From positions 25,396 through 89,395 of the forward strand of contig JAPLEH010000073.1 in assembly GCA_026391455.1 (NCBI GenBank): a stretch of DNA of 64,000 bases. The letters are read 5' to 3'. Position 1 is the stretch's first letter. Every line of letters begins with the position of its first letter. The DNA is from Bacteroidota bacterium (GTDB lineage: Bacteria; Bacteroidota; Bacteroidia; Chitinophagales; Chitinophagaceae). Below, piece by piece: positions 36,008-45,178 of the stretch. A program made the translations under genes and the position numbers. Under the pieces are notes generated by a model that saw nothing but the letters and a program-made list of their open reading frames with translations, ran no database searches and was not told the DNA's origin.

Positions 36008-36667
36008 TTATTGCAAGGAGATTTTCTTTTCTTTCTCCTCCCATTTTTTATTGATCAGGATCTTTACCCAGATACGGCCGTTGGTTACATTCACCGAATC
36101 AATATGTTCGTGAATGGCATCATAATCGATGTCGATTTTTTCACCAAAAGTCATCATTGCCGTTTTGCCGGTGATCATATCCTCAACATAAATATTACCC
36201 CTGTCCGTATTAACGAGCAGGTTATCCGCTATGGAGAATTTGGGATCAAAATTATTGATGCCACTGCTTTTGAGACTGAAATTTTGTTTCTTATCAAAGG
36301 GGAGTTTGATCTGAAAACCACGGCCGGTACTGCAATCATTGAAAAGCAAATAAGCCACGGCAGTATCCCGGAAATAGGCACGTGTCACTTCTTTATTCAT
36401 GTGTACCGTTGTAGAGCCAAAGAGGGTGGAGAGGCTCGTTTTACGGTTAGCCCCCAAACCTTTGAAGGTCCAGATCAGGCTATCGGGCAAACAATTTTTG
36501 GCAGTAATAAACAGGGATGGTTTTAACGGATGCTCCCCGGTGAACTTCAGCGTATCTTTCAGGCAGACGGTATCACAGAAGGTTTTGGGCGCTTCGCTGC
36601 CTGACGATTTGCAGGACTCCAATGCGGTGATCCACAAAATAGCAGCAACAGGGAGTAACAGTTTCAT
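36008..36667 (-). CDS. Putative lipoprotein of unknown function
   Basis: 219 residues from the ATG at 36667. The signal peptide ends in a plausible lipobox (ALESC), so the mature protein would be anchored through Cys. Four further Cys-containing segments are seen early (CDTVCLKDTLKF, AKNCLPDS, DCSTG). No family is recognised. An upstream TATTTTTG element lies 20 nt before the start on the minus strand, giving a short leader. It is divergent from the YkgJ-like gene. Confidence 0.65.
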   Translation of the reverse strand: MKLLLPVAAILWITALESCKSSGSEAPKTFCDTVCLKDTLKFTGEHPLKPSLFITAKNCLPDSLIWTFKGLGANRKTSLSTLFGSTTVHMNKEVTRAYFRDTAVAYLLFNDCSTGRGFQIKLPFDKKQNFSLKSSGINNFDPKFSIADNLLVNTDRGNIYVEDMITGKTAMMTFGEKIDIDYDAIHEHIDSVNVTNGRIWVKILINKKWEEKEKKISLQ

Positions 36668-36686
36668 GTATGTGTATTTATGTATA

Positions 36687-36715
36687 CAAAAATAACCATT
36701 GCCCCTATCTGTCAA
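36687..36715 (-). promoter_or_regulatory. Promoter of the lipoprotein gene
   Basis: On the minus strand TTG (36713-36715) is followed after 18 nt by TATTTTTG (36687-36694), a good fit to TTG / TAnnTTTG. Confidence 0.6.
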
Positions 36716-36767
36716 GAAATTTCTTTAGCCTGTTCCTGAAAACGTTCTTATTATTATCTTCGGCCCC

Positions 36768-37277
36768 ATGACAAAAATTCCACCTGTAAATCTTCGATCC
36801 TTTAAGCAAAAGGCCAAGAACCGGAAGTCAGGCATGCGCCGTTATCTCTCCAAACTCGATCGGGAAGCTCCCCGTGGTCTCGATAAACAGATTGCATTAC
36901 TGGAAAAAGAAGTGTGGCAGGAAACAGATTGTCTTTCCTGTGCCAACTGCTGCAAGACTATGACCCCCACATTCAATAAGCAGGACCTGAAACGAATCTC
37001 CGCACATTTCAATATGACGGTGGAGGCATTTCAGAAAAAATGGCTGCGCAGGGAGCGGGGTGGTGAACGGGACTGGCTCAATAAAGTAGAACCCTGCCAG
37101 TTTTTGAACCTGAAAGACAATAAGTGCAGCATTTATGCAGTACGCCCCGCTGATTGTGCCGGATTCCCGCATTTGTCGAAGAAATTCAAAGACTTTGTGC
37201 ATATACACAAACAAAATGTGGAGTACTGTCCCGCTACCTACCGGCTGGTGGAAAAAATGATGGAAGCGGCCCGTTGA
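36768..37277 (+). CDS. YkgJ-family cysteine cluster protein
   Basis: 169 residues with the CxxCxxCC-type pattern of YkgJ (UPF0153/CxxCxxCC family): CLSCANCCKTM at the start, then CQFL, KCSIYAVRPADCAGFP. The cysteines may bind an iron-sulfur or zinc site; function is unknown. A TATCTTCG element six nt upstream of the ATG is one base off the -7 consensus, so the transcript may have almost no leader. It is convergent with the YraN gene. Confidence 0.88.
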   Translation: MTKIPPVNLRSFKQKAKNRKSGMRRYLSKLDREAPRGLDKQIALLEKEVWQETDCLSCANCCKTMTPTFNKQDLKRISAHFNMTVEAFQKKWLRRERGGERDWLNKVEPCQFLNLKDNKCSIYAVRPADCAGFPHLSKKFKDFVHIHKQNVEYCPATYRLVEKMMEAAR

Positions 37278-37308
37278 GTTATATAAGCAATAAGTGCCAC
37301 TGCTTGCA

Positions 37309-37710
37309 TCAAAAGAACAGGTCTTCGATCAGGAAATATTCAGCCCCGTCTTTTCCACCGAGTGTAATGGCAAGTACATCAAATTGTATCCAGGCATGAC
37401 CCGGGTTCAGCAATAAATACTGGTCTGCAGCCCGTTGAATATTCCGGAATTTCTTTTTGGTCACACTGTCTTCCGGCAGTCCCAGGGAACCTTCTTTCCG
37501 CGCTTTCACCTCAATAAAATGCAGGTATTCGGTGGGACCTTTTCGTTCGTTTGGGTGTATACGGGTGGCAATGATATCTATCTCATAGTAGGAATACCGC
37601 CAGTTGCAGTGCAGAATGGTATAGCCTTTCTCCCGCAGCCATTTTACCGCCATCGCTTCTCCTTCCTTTCCCAGTTCTATATGCAGGGCCATTGGATCGT
37701 TTTTTTTCAA
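37309..37710 (-). CDS. YraN family (UPF0102) endonuclease-like protein
   Basis: 133 residues. The family signature is clear: LGKEGEAMAVKWLREKGYTIL, 'EIDIIA' and 'HFIEVKARKEGSLG', then a helix 'KKKFRNIQRAADQYL'. Glu, Asp and Glu-x-Lys form the PD-(D/E)xK active-site pattern, so it belongs to the Holliday-junction-resolvase-like superfamily. Cellular role is not proven. The start is MKKNDP; the internal MALHIELG start is also possible. Confidence 0.9.
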   Translation of the reverse strand: MKKNDPMALHIELGKEGEAMAVKWLREKGYTILHCNWRYSYYEIDIIATRIHPNERKGPTEYLHFIEVKARKEGSLGLPEDSVTKKKFRNIQRAADQYLLLNPGHAWIQFDVLAITLGGKDGAEYFLIEDLFF

Positions 37711-37917
37711 TTATAACCATTTACACCGTTCCATCCTTTTGGCGCATGAAAATCGAGGAATTCTACATGGAAAATTCAGGTTTTACTCTTAGGAAAATGA
37801 ACTCAGGGGGGTGGGTTTGGCCCGGGAAGCTATCCACAACCGTTGATAAATAGCCCGGCTAATTGGCCTAATTCTTTTATTTTTGTCCTTTATCACTGTT
37901 TTCACAAATTCAGCATT

Positions 37918-38484
37918 ATGAAGTTCAACGGACGATTGATTCTTTTTACCCTGGTACTGGTGGTGCTGGCTACGGCCTGCAAATTTTTCTTCGGGCCGGA
38001 ACTGGCCTGGTCTGGTTTTTCACCCGTGATTGCCATCGCACTTTTTTCAGGCTTTATCAGCCGCCAAAAAAATATGTCATTCCTGTTGCCGCTGTTGTCA
38101 TTATTCATCAGCGATGTGGTGATACAGGTTTTATACACACAGGGCATCTTCCCGTATGCCGGATTTTATGATGGACAATGGAAGAACTATCTCGTGTTAT
38201 TGCTCTCTACATTGATTGGTTGGGGATTGAGAGGCAAGAAATTGTCAACGGTATTTGCCGGAGCATTGGTGGCACCCACCGTGTTTTTCCTGATCTCCAA
38301 TTTTATGGTTTGGACTGGAGCAGAAGTAGCGTACAGCCGCGATTTTTCCGGATTAATGAACAGCTATATCGCTGGACTGCCCTTTTATAAAAATGCATTG
38401 CTGGCCACTATTGTATTCCTCCCGGTTATCCTGTTTTCGTATAATTATATTACACAACGAAAATCCGAACTGGTATTGGCCTGA
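37918..38484 (+). CDS. DUF6580-like integral membrane protein
   Basis: 188 residues from ATG 37918. Five to six hydrophobic helices are seen, with FFGPELAWSGFSPVIAIALF, LPLLSLFISDVVIQV and NYLVLLLSTLIGWGL. This resembles the DUF6580 family, which has an ECF-transporter S-component-like (vitamin uptake) appearance. A substrate cannot be assigned. A TATTTTTG element at 37878-37885 is a plausible -7 site. A strong terminator separates it from the convergent Dph6-like gene. Confidence 0.7.
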   Translation: MKFNGRLILFTLVLVVLATACKFFFGPELAWSGFSPVIAIALFSGFISRQKNMSFLLPLLSLFISDVVIQVLYTQGIFPYAGFYDGQWKNYLVLLLSTLIGWGLRGKKLSTVFAGALVAPTVFFLISNFMVWTGAEVAYSRDFSGLMNSYIAGLPFYKNALLATIVFLPVILFSYNYITQRKSELVLA

Positions 38485-38503
38485 TCCATATCATTTCATA
38501 TAC

Positions 38504-38536
38504 AAAAATGCCACGGCTTTCGTCGTGGCATTTTTT
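38504..38536. terminator. Bidirectional intrinsic terminator
   Basis: A 12-bp stem (AAAAATGCCACG / CGTGGCATTTTT) with a short loop lies between convergent genes. Confidence 0.85.
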
Positions 38537-38553
38537 ATTTACGCACCGCTTAT

Positions 38554-39243
38554 TCAGAATAACTCCAGTCGCGTAAACCAATAATTTTCATGCTCTAATT
38601 TTTCGCATATACGTACCCGTAATGCATTCGCAAATAAAGGGCAATCCAGCACAAGGGTATGAAATTCTCCGTTCTCTCCGCAGGGATCGATGCCCAGATA
38701 TTCCAGTTCATCGGCCAGGGCAGGGGTGAGTAATCGACCCAGGTAAGCGGGCCCCATTTGGGCATTGCAACTTACGATCATAGTGGCTATGCCTGCCTCC
38801 AGCATTTGCAATACCAGTGCTTTACGGTTTTGCTGCCAGAGGGGCAATAGAGCAGTTAGTCCGGCTTTATTACATACCATTTCTTCCCAATCCCGGTGTG
38901 GTTGCAGATCGATATCGCCGAATACAGCATGCGTGAGTGCATATTCTTTTTGTAGTAACTGCAGGGCATCAACAAAATTCTTTTCATACGCCTGCCAGGA
39001 ACTGCTGATACAACGAATGGGTAAGCCTGCTGCTGCTGCCTGTGCATGAAGAATGGGCTCCGGTATGCCATGTGAACGGGATATTTTCCCTTCTTCATTC
39101 AGCACATTCAACAGTACTGCAGGTTTGTAGCCAAGTTTTATGGACTGCATCAGCGCAAAGCAACTGTCTTTACCACCACTCCAGGAACAAAGGACTTTAT
39201 TTTCTTTTTTCATACTGTCAGGGGATGGGTTAGTGGATTGCAT
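38554..39243 (-). CDS. Dph6-related ATP pyrophosphatase
   Basis: 229 residues (or 219 from MKKENK). The N-type ATP-pyrophosphatase PP-loop is SWSGGKDSCFAL; later EGKISRSHGIPEPIL, DIDLQPHRDWEE and GIDPCGENGEFHTLV match the diphthine-ammonia-ligase family. Bacteria do not make diphthamide, so the bacterial substrate is unknown; amide-forming chemistry on a carboxylate is expected. The start shares an A with the stop of the RNase HI gene (TAATG), indicating translational coupling. Confidence 0.87.
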   Translation of the reverse strand: MQSTNPSPDSMKKENKVLCSWSGGKDSCFALMQSIKLGYKPAVLLNVLNEEGKISRSHGIPEPILHAQAAAAGLPIRCISSSWQAYEKNFVDALQLLQKEYALTHAVFGDIDLQPHRDWEEMVCNKAGLTALLPLWQQNRKALVLQMLEAGIATMIVSCNAQMGPAYLGRLLTPALADELEYLGIDPCGENGEFHTLVLDCPLFANALRVRICEKLEHENYWFTRLELF

Positions 39244-39713
39244 TACATAGTGGCTTCATATCCTTCATCATGCAACAGAGTATGATGAGCCCCGTCTGCA
39301 GCCGCCGTGGCTAGTTCATCGCAACGATTGTTATAGGGGTTATCTGCATGCCCTTTTACCCATTTGAATTTGATGGTATGTTTTTGCGAAAGCCGGTAAA
39401 AGATCGTCCATAGATCCGGATTTTTTTTACCTCCTTTGAAATTTGTTTTGATCCAGTTTTTCAGCCAACCTTCTTCCACGGCTTTCACCACATATTGACT
39501 GTCTGAATAAACGGTTACCAGCATGCCTTCTTTTTTCAATGCTTCCAAACCGGCGATCACGGCCATTAATTCCATTCGGTTGTTGGTGGTACGATAAAAG
39601 CCCTGCGATAGTTCTTTCCGGTGGTGTCCGCTCATCAGGATCACGCCATAGCCTCCCGGCCCGGGATTGCCCCGCGATGATCCATCGGTGTATATTGTTA
39701 TTTCGGTGTGCAT
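39243..39713 (-). CDS. rnhA: Ribonuclease HI
   Basis: 156 residues. I start it at MHTEITIYTDG (39713) because the upstream Met (39728) falls in the repeat array. The RNase H fold carries the acidic set: Asp in IYTDGSSRGNPGPGGYG, Glu in NNRMELMAVIAGL, Asp in VYSDSQYVV, and Asp in NNRCDELA. The KWVKGHADNP segment supplies the conserved His/Asp region. It degrades the RNA of RNA-DNA hybrids. It is followed by and coupled to the Dph6-like gene. Confidence 0.93.
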   Translation of the reverse strand: MHTEITIYTDGSSRGNPGPGGYGVILMSGHHRKELSQGFYRTTNNRMELMAVIAGLEALKKEGMLVTVYSDSQYVVKAVEEGWLKNWIKTNFKGGKKNPDLWTIFYRLSQKHTIKFKWVKGHADNPYNNRCDELATAAADGAHHTLLHDEGYEATM

Positions 39714-39910
39714 GTGCAAAGGTTCCATAGGTTACATAGGTTCAAGAGGTTCCATAGGTTGAAAAAGTTCAATAGGTTCAAAAGGTTCAAGAGGCGTGCC
39801 CGCCTACCTTCACTTTGTTTCGGCAGGTAAACCGTGGCGGGTTACATAGGTTCAAGAAGTTCCATAGGTTACATAGGTTTAAGAGGTTACATAGGTTATT
39901 GAAGCCAGCT
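39714..39910 (+). repeat. 9-nt word array before the rnhA start
   Basis: On the plus strand gttccatag, gttacatag, gttcaagag, gttgaaaaa, gttcaatag: a 9-nt period interrupted by 'gcgtgcccgcc...gtggcggg'. It reads away from the rnhA start codon. No gene. Confidence 0.75.
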
Positions 39911-40069
39911 GCCTGAGCGTAGCCGTTTTCTGTTGCCTGAGCGTAGCCGTTTGCTGTTGCCTGAGCGTAGCCGTTTTCTGTTGCCTGAGCGTAGCCGTTT
40001 TCTGTTGCCTGAGCGTAGCCGTTTTCTGTTGCCTGAGCGTAGCCGTTTTCTGTTGCCTGAGCGTAGCCG
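39911..40069 (+). repeat. Seven 24-bp tandem repeats
   Basis: gcctgagcgtagccg starts at 39911 and every 24 nt to 40055. Copies are joined by ttttctgtt (one ttgctgtt variant). The last copy ends ...gccgaaggcag, a hairpin-like end of a motif also present near 56107 and 56218. Frames open through the array look like coding only because of the repeat. Confidence 0.85.
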
Positions 40070-40144
40070 AAGGCAGCAGAAAACGGTTAGAAATACAGGT
40101 TGCTCTGCGAAACTTGCAGTTTCGCAGGGTTATTTTATTGCCTG

Positions 40145-40456
40145 CGGCAATTTGTTCATAATAATTTCAGTCTTGTCAACTTGCAGGTTAACGAAATATA
40201 AGTTCCAGATTCAATAATTCAATATCACTTCAATAACTACTTTATATAATCGAATGTATTAAACGTCTTCAACTTTTTGAACCTCTTCAACCTATGTCAC
40301 TTATGCAACTTGTGTAATCGCTCTGCGGCAATTAATTCATTATAATTTCAATATTGTCAACTTGCAGGTTTACGATTTATAAGTTCGAGGTTTGATATAT
40401 CTATTTCAATTCAATAACTACTTTATATAATCGAATGTATTAAACGTCTTCAACTT
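40145..40456. repeat. ~130-bp direct repeat with 181-bp offset
   Basis: 40145-40276 and 40326-40456 share 'cttgcaggttaacgaaat/cttgcaggtttacgattt', 'tataagttc' and the near-identical 'caataactactttatataatcg...tattaaacgtcttcaactt'. It is AT-rich with no open frame. Confidence 0.75.
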
Positions 40457-40539
40457 CTTCAACTTCTTGAACTTCTTGAACCTATGCAACCTCTTCAACC
40501 TATGTCACTTCTTCAACTTATGCAACCTATGCAACGGGC
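40457..40539 (-). repeat. 9-nt word array after the carboxylase stop
   Basis: On the minus strand: gttgcatag, gttgcataa, gttgaagaa, gtgacatag, gttgaagag, reading away from the stop of the carboxylase gene. Confidence 0.75.
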
Positions 40540-42192
40540 TCACACCTGAAACACCCCCGTCCGGAGGTCGTTGATATCCGGATTGTGATTGGCGGCGGCG
40601 ATACCTTCGGCGATCAGTTTGCGGGTATCCACGGGGTCAATGATGGCATCCACCCACAACCGCGCTGCGGCATAGTAGGGAGATGTTTGTTTATCATAAC
40701 GCCCCTTTATTTCATTCAGCAAAGCGCTTTCCGCTTCCGGTGTGATCTCTTTGCCTTTCGCTTTCAATGAGGCCACTTCAATTTGCAATAACGTTTTTGC
40801 GGCTGCATCGCCACCCATCACCGCGATCTTTGCAGTAGGCCATGCATAAATAAAACGGGGATCATACGCCTTGCCACACATGGCATAATTTCCGGCCCCA
40901 TATGAATTGCCCACAATGATGGTGATCTTGGGTACCACGGAATTGGCAACAGCATTCACCAATTTGGCCCCGTCTTTAATAATACCCGAATGTTCACTTC
41001 GGCTGCCTACCATAAAACCGGTCACATCCTGTAAAAAAACCAATGGTATTTTTTTCTGATTACAATTCAAAATGAATCGTGCTGCTTTATCCGCACTGTC
41101 ATTGTAAATCACACCACCCATTTGCATTTCCGTACCATCCGCCTTTCCGGGTTTCAATGACTTTCTCGCTTTTACTACCAGACGTTGATTCGCTACGATG
41201 CCAACGGCCCATCCTTCTATACGGGCATATCCGCAAACGATGGTCTTGCCATAATCTTCTTTGAATTGTTCAAACTCCGAGTTATCGACCATCCGTTCGA
41301 TAATATTCACCATATCATAGGGCTTACCATCTGAAGGGAAAGTGCCATATAGTTCTTCTGCATTTTTTGCAGGAGGCCGGGGTGCGATCCGGTCGAAACC
41401 AGCTTTGGGTTTTTCTCCCAGCATGCTCATCATCCGTTTAATATGATCCATGCATTCCTGCTCCGTTTTGAATTTATAATCGGCGATACCGCTCACTTCC
41501 GTATGGGTGGCGGCTCCGCCCAATGTTTCATGATCCACATCTTCGCCAATGGCTGCTTTCACCAGGTAGGGTCCAGCGAGGTAAATGGAACCATTGCCTT
41601 CCACCATCAGTGTTTCATCGCTCATAATGGGAAGATAGGCCCCACCAGCCACACAGGGACCCATCACGGCAGCGATCTGGGTAATGCCCATACCGCTCAT
41701 GCGCGCATTATTGCGGAAGATGCGGCCAAAATGTTCTTTATCGGGAAATATCTCATCCTGCATGGGAAGAAATACACCGGCACTGTCTACCAGGTAGATC
41801 ACGGGTAATTTATTTTCCATCGCGATCTCCTGCAGGCGAAGATTTTTCTTACCGGTAATGGGAAACCAGGCTCCGGCCTTTACGGTCTGATCATTGGCGA
41901 GTATCACACATTGTCTGCCGCTCACATAGCCAATGCCCGCTACCGTACCACCGGCGGGGCATCCGCCCTGTTCCGCATACATATCATACCCCGCAAATGC
42001 GCCGATCTCTGTAAAGGGTTTATCCGGATCGGTGAGGTATTGGATACGTTCCCGGGGCGTGAGTTTATTTTTCTCCCGTTGCTTTTCAATAGCCTTTTTT
42101 CCACCGCCTTCATAGATTTTTTCCAGACGGCGTCTCATTTCACTAAGGCTTTGTTTGAGGTTATCTTCGTTTTTATTGAATTCAAGGTTCAT
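40540..42192 (-). CDS. Acyl-CoA carboxylase beta subunit, probable methylcrotonyl-CoA carboxylase
   Basis: 550 residues from the ATG at 42192. The two-domain crotonase-like carboxyltransferase fold is clear: KLTPRERIQYLTDPDKPFTE, GGTVAGIGYVSGRQC, and the acyl-CoA pocket 'VMGPCVAGGAYLPIMSDE' and 'NSYGAGNYAMCGKAYDPRF'. FPDKEHFGRIFRNNARMS and the longer N-terminus fit the methylcrotonyl-CoA (leucine degradation) type better than the propionyl-CoA type. The biotin-carrying alpha subunit is not in the window. A TATCTTTG element (minus strand, 42211-42218) lies about 19 nt upstream of the start. Confidence 0.85.
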   Translation of the reverse strand: MNLEFNKNEDNLKQSLSEMRRRLEKIYEGGGKKAIEKQREKNKLTPRERIQYLTDPDKPFTEIGAFAGYDMYAEQGGCPAGGTVAGIGYVSGRQCVILANDQTVKAGAWFPITGKKNLRLQEIAMENKLPVIYLVDSAGVFLPMQDEIFPDKEHFGRIFRNNARMSGMGITQIAAVMGPCVAGGAYLPIMSDETLMVEGNGSIYLAGPYLVKAAIGEDVDHETLGGAATHTEVSGIADYKFKTEQECMDHIKRMMSMLGEKPKAGFDRIAPRPPAKNAEELYGTFPSDGKPYDMVNIIERMVDNSEFEQFKEDYGKTIVCGYARIEGWAVGIVANQRLVVKARKSLKPGKADGTEMQMGGVIYNDSADKAARFILNCNQKKIPLVFLQDVTGFMVGSRSEHSGIIKDGAKLVNAVANSVVPKITIIVGNSYGAGNYAMCGKAYDPRFIYAWPTAKIAVMGGDAAAKTLLQIEVASLKAKGKEITPEAESALLNEIKGRYDKQTSPYYAAARLWVDAIIDPVDTRKLIAEGIAAANHNPDINDLRTGVFQV

Positions 42193-42210
42193 AGCAAGCG
42201 TATTGTGCCG

Positions 42211-42218
42211 CAAAGATA
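42211..42218 (-). promoter_or_regulatory. -7 element (TATCTTTG) of the carboxylase gene
   Basis: An exact TAnnTTTG match on the minus strand, 19 nt before the start codon. No TTG at the usual spacing is seen. Confidence 0.5.
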
Positions 42219-42291
42219 AGGGAGGAAAAAGTGGTAACTTCCGTCTGCAAGTAAGCGTCTTGTAAAGGATAAGTCAAATGTTTGGTATTAT

Positions 42292-43260
42292 ATGAAAAAA
42301 GCACAACAGTATTTTTTTATTGCGATCGTACTTCTTTGTCCTGTATTCGGTTTTGCACAGCAAACTGCGGAAAAATATGTACGGGAAACGGGCTATCTCC
42401 TGTCTTTTCCCAATGGGTATAATGCCGATACCCTAAAGAAATGGCCGCTATTATTATTCCTGCATGGTAGTGGGGAAAGTGGTCATGATCTTGAAAAAGT
42501 AAAACTGCACGGGCCGCCCCAATTGCTGGCAGAAAATAAAAACCTGCCTTTTATTACGATCTCCCCACAGTCGGACGTGCCTTATGGATGGGATATTGAA
42601 ATGCTGTATGGCTTATTGCAGGATGCCAAAAAAAGATACAGGGTGGATGAGAACCGGATCTACCTCTCGGGGTTGAGCATGGGAGGCTTTGGTACCATTT
42701 CGCTGGCGCAAAAATATCCCGATGAATTTGCAGCCATTGCCCCGGTATGCGGAGGTGGAGATACCAGTGGTGCCTGGAAATTAAGGCATATCGCTGCCTG
42801 GTTTTTTCATGGGGCCAAAGATGATGTGGTGCCCCCGGCAGGCAGCATCAATCTGGTGAATGCCATCAAGCCATACAATAAAGATGTTCGCCTCACCATC
42901 TATCCGGAAGCCAATCACAACAGTTGGGATTCCACTTATAACAAACCCCTTTTATATGATTGGTTGCTCCGGCAAAGCAAGTACCGTTTTGTTGAAAAGC
43001 CCGTTGCAGCAGAATCATTGCAAAAATTGTCAGGTTATTATGTGGGGCCGGATAAAGATACGCTGCAGATAAAATTCAATGGAAAGGAACTCGTGGCATA
43101 TCCACCCAATCAGGAGATACCGCTAAAGTCAGCCGGCGATGGTGTTTTTTTTATTGCGCCGGATAAATCGGTCGAATTACGATTTGAAATGAATAGGGGA
43201 GCCGTGACTGGTTTTTTAATTTTGGGTAACGATAAAATGTATTACCGGAGAATAAAGTAA
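42292..43260 (+). CDS. Secreted alpha/beta hydrolase (esterase/phospholipase-like)
   Basis: 322 residues with a signal peptide (KKAQQYFFIAIVLLCPVFGFAQ). The alpha/beta hydrolase core (to about residue 235) has an oxyanion/HG motif LFLHGSGESG, the nucleophile GLSMGGFG, Asp in HGAKDDVVPP and His in YPEANHNSWD. It resembles the phospholipase/carboxylesterase and dienelactone hydrolase-like exported enzymes of polysaccharide users. The C-terminal roughly 75 residues form a beta domain of the DUF3471-like type. Divergent from the carboxylase gene. The substrate is unknown. Confidence 0.83.
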   Translation: MKKAQQYFFIAIVLLCPVFGFAQQTAEKYVRETGYLLSFPNGYNADTLKKWPLLLFLHGSGESGHDLEKVKLHGPPQLLAENKNLPFITISPQSDVPYGWDIEMLYGLLQDAKKRYRVDENRIYLSGLSMGGFGTISLAQKYPDEFAAIAPVCGGGDTSGAWKLRHIAAWFFHGAKDDVVPPAGSINLVNAIKPYNKDVRLTIYPEANHNSWDSTYNKPLLYDWLLRQSKYRFVEKPVAAESLQKLSGYYVGPDKDTLQIKFNGKELVAYPPNQEIPLKSAGDGVFFIAPDKSVELRFEMNRGAVTGFLILGNDKMYYRRIK

Positions 43261-43550
43261 AACGATAGTTTAGTTGTTGTATTTTTTATTGTATAATCAC
43301 TTTGCCATTTTACCTTCTTAGCAATTGGATTATGCGCCCGATAATTTTAGATATATCTGTTTAGAATAGAAGTAAGTCTTTTCCGCGAATATTGGTAAAT
43401 AGAAATTAATGACCATATGAATTGCCGGATTAGTATTACTTGTTTTCCTTTCATAGGCTGCATATGCGTTTCATCGGGAGAATTAGCCGGTACACCTGAT
43501 TCTTATTTCCAACCTGTTATAGGATTTTAATTTTACTGCAAATTACAATC

Positions 43551-44306
43551 ATGAAGTTTATTTGCTTTACAGCCAGTTTGTTCGCCTGTCAGTTCATTTA
43601 TGGTCAATCAATACCGGATACAATTCGTCGTGGTGATTTTCAACTTTCCTATGTGCCCAACGGTACTCAAAACTACCTGGTGTATTTAAAAACAAAAGAT
43701 GGTGCAAAAAAGAATATCTGGATTTGGGAACGCAGCACCAGCCGGGAAAAATTCAATGGGCAGGATGCGATCGTGATCCGTCAGCAATGGACTACCAGTG
43801 ATACGGGATTCAACAGCCGGGAGATATTCAGTGTGATGAATGCAACTGATTTTACGCCTGTTTATCATACAGCCAAGAATCCAAAGACGGGCAGAGAAGC
43901 TTATAATTTTCATTATGGTGAAATTGTAACAGCAGACACGGTGACCGATGCAGGACGGAAAGATTTTAAAATGCCATTGACAGAGCCATCGTTCAATTGG
44001 GAACTCGATCTGGAAACATTTCCTCTATTGCCATTGAAAGTGGGTAAAACCTTTGCGATCAATTTCTATCATCCCGGAAGTAAGTCTGGTCCTGCCTGGT
44101 ATAATTATACGGTAACCGGTACGGAGAAGATCAGTACGATAAACGGTCAGCAGGTGGAATGTTATAAGCTCTATACGGAATATGCCAACAACCGGGGTAA
44201 TAGTACCTGGTGGCTGAGTAAAAAAACACATGAAGTACTGAAGATGGAAGAGCATTTTGGGCCAGTGACCCGGTATAAGATACGGATTGCGACAACTGAA
44301 AAGTAA
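43551..44306 (+). CDS. Secreted protein, DUF3108-like
   Basis: 251 residues with a signal peptide (KFICFTASLFACQFIYGQ). The core is antiparallel-beta in style ('YLVYLKTKDGAKKNIWIWERS', 'VMNATDFTPVYHTAKNPKTG', 'YTVTGTEKISTINGQQVECYKLYTE', 'WWLSKKTHEVLKMEE'), similar to DUF3108-type lipid-binding-like proteins. The family call is by pattern only. It is flanked by 290 bp of non-coding DNA upstream with no clear structure, and by the Crp-type regulator downstream. Confidence 0.6.
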   Translation: MKFICFTASLFACQFIYGQSIPDTIRRGDFQLSYVPNGTQNYLVYLKTKDGAKKNIWIWERSTSREKFNGQDAIVIRQQWTTSDTGFNSREIFSVMNATDFTPVYHTAKNPKTGREAYNFHYGEIVTADTVTDAGRKDFKMPLTEPSFNWELDLETFPLLPLKVGKTFAINFYHPGSKSGPAWYNYTVTGTEKISTINGQQVECYKLYTEYANNRGNSTWWLSKKTHEVLKMEEHFGPVTRYKIRIATTEK

Positions 44307-44522
44307 ATGCTTCAGAATTGTCGCAAAACTTAATTATAAACAATCAGAACTTCATTTTTGCCTTTATGGGTACAAAGGTATAAATGCGCACGTTAGGCCC
44401 ATGTAGAAAACAGATAAAGGTAAGCGGTGATATCAATAGCAACATATTGCTGAAAATACCGCATGGTCAGATGAATACCGCCCATTTCTCCACCTTTGTG
44501 TATCTTGAATGGAATTTACACG

Positions 44523-45092
44523 ATGGAGCAACTGATACAATACTTTCAGCATAAGGGGATGAAGCAGGAAGAAGCACTCCGCATCACCGGCTATTTTTCA
44601 AAACGGGAAATGGCAAAGGGCGATTATTTTGTACAGGAAGGAAAAATTGGCCGGTATATGGCATTCGCTGTTTCAGGAGTATTCCGTTATTATTACCTGA
44701 AAGACGGACAGGATATCACAACCTATGCGTCTGGTCCCGGTTCTTTTCTGTTATCATTGGCCTCCTTTTTCCGGCAGCAACCCAGCCTGGAAAATATATG
44801 CGCATTAACCGATGCGTCCATCTGGCAGCTTTCCTATACGGATGTACAATCCCTGAAAAAGAAAGATCCGGCATTTCTGCAATTTTACATACAAGCACTG
44901 GAGCATCTCACTGTAGGAATGGATGAAACACGTACGAACCTGATCATGCTAACCGCAGAAGAACGATACGCATTGCTGATGAAGAATGAACCCAATCTGT
45001 TGCAACAGGTACCGCTACAATACCTCGCCTCGATACTGGGCGTTACACCCCGTCACCTGGGCCGTATCCGCCAGCAATATACGGCTACCTGA
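44523..45092 (+). CDS. Crp/Fnr-family transcriptional regulator
   Basis: 189 residues from ATG 44523. A cyclic-nucleotide-binding-like jelly roll (KGDYFVQEGKIGRYMAFAVSG, YYYLKDGQDITTYASGPGSF) is joined by a dimer helix to a C-terminal helix-turn-helix (PLQYLASILGVTPRHLGRIR). The phosphate-binding RE/SAA signature for cAMP is absent, as in most Bacteroidota members. It precedes the DUF4386 gene by 86 nt on the same strand, so that may be its partner or target. CACCTTTG upstream is one base off the -7 consensus. Confidence 0.88.
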   Translation: MEQLIQYFQHKGMKQEEALRITGYFSKREMAKGDYFVQEGKIGRYMAFAVSGVFRYYYLKDGQDITTYASGPGSFLLSLASFFRQQPSLENICALTDASIWQLSYTDVQSLKKKDPAFLQFYIQALEHLTVGMDETRTNLIMLTAEERYALLMKNEPNLLQQVPLQYLASILGVTPRHLGRIRQQYTAT

Positions 45093-45178
45093 TTTCAGGA
45101 CATTTGTCCGGTTTTCCCGTTACCGGGTCCGGCATCTTTGTATGGTCAAATCAATTATTTAACCATACAATAATTCCC

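Noticed and set aside
39933..40217. A 94-codon frame made of repeated 'LLPERSRF' units
   Set aside because: It is only the translation of the 24-bp tandem repeat; no start context or independent coding signal.
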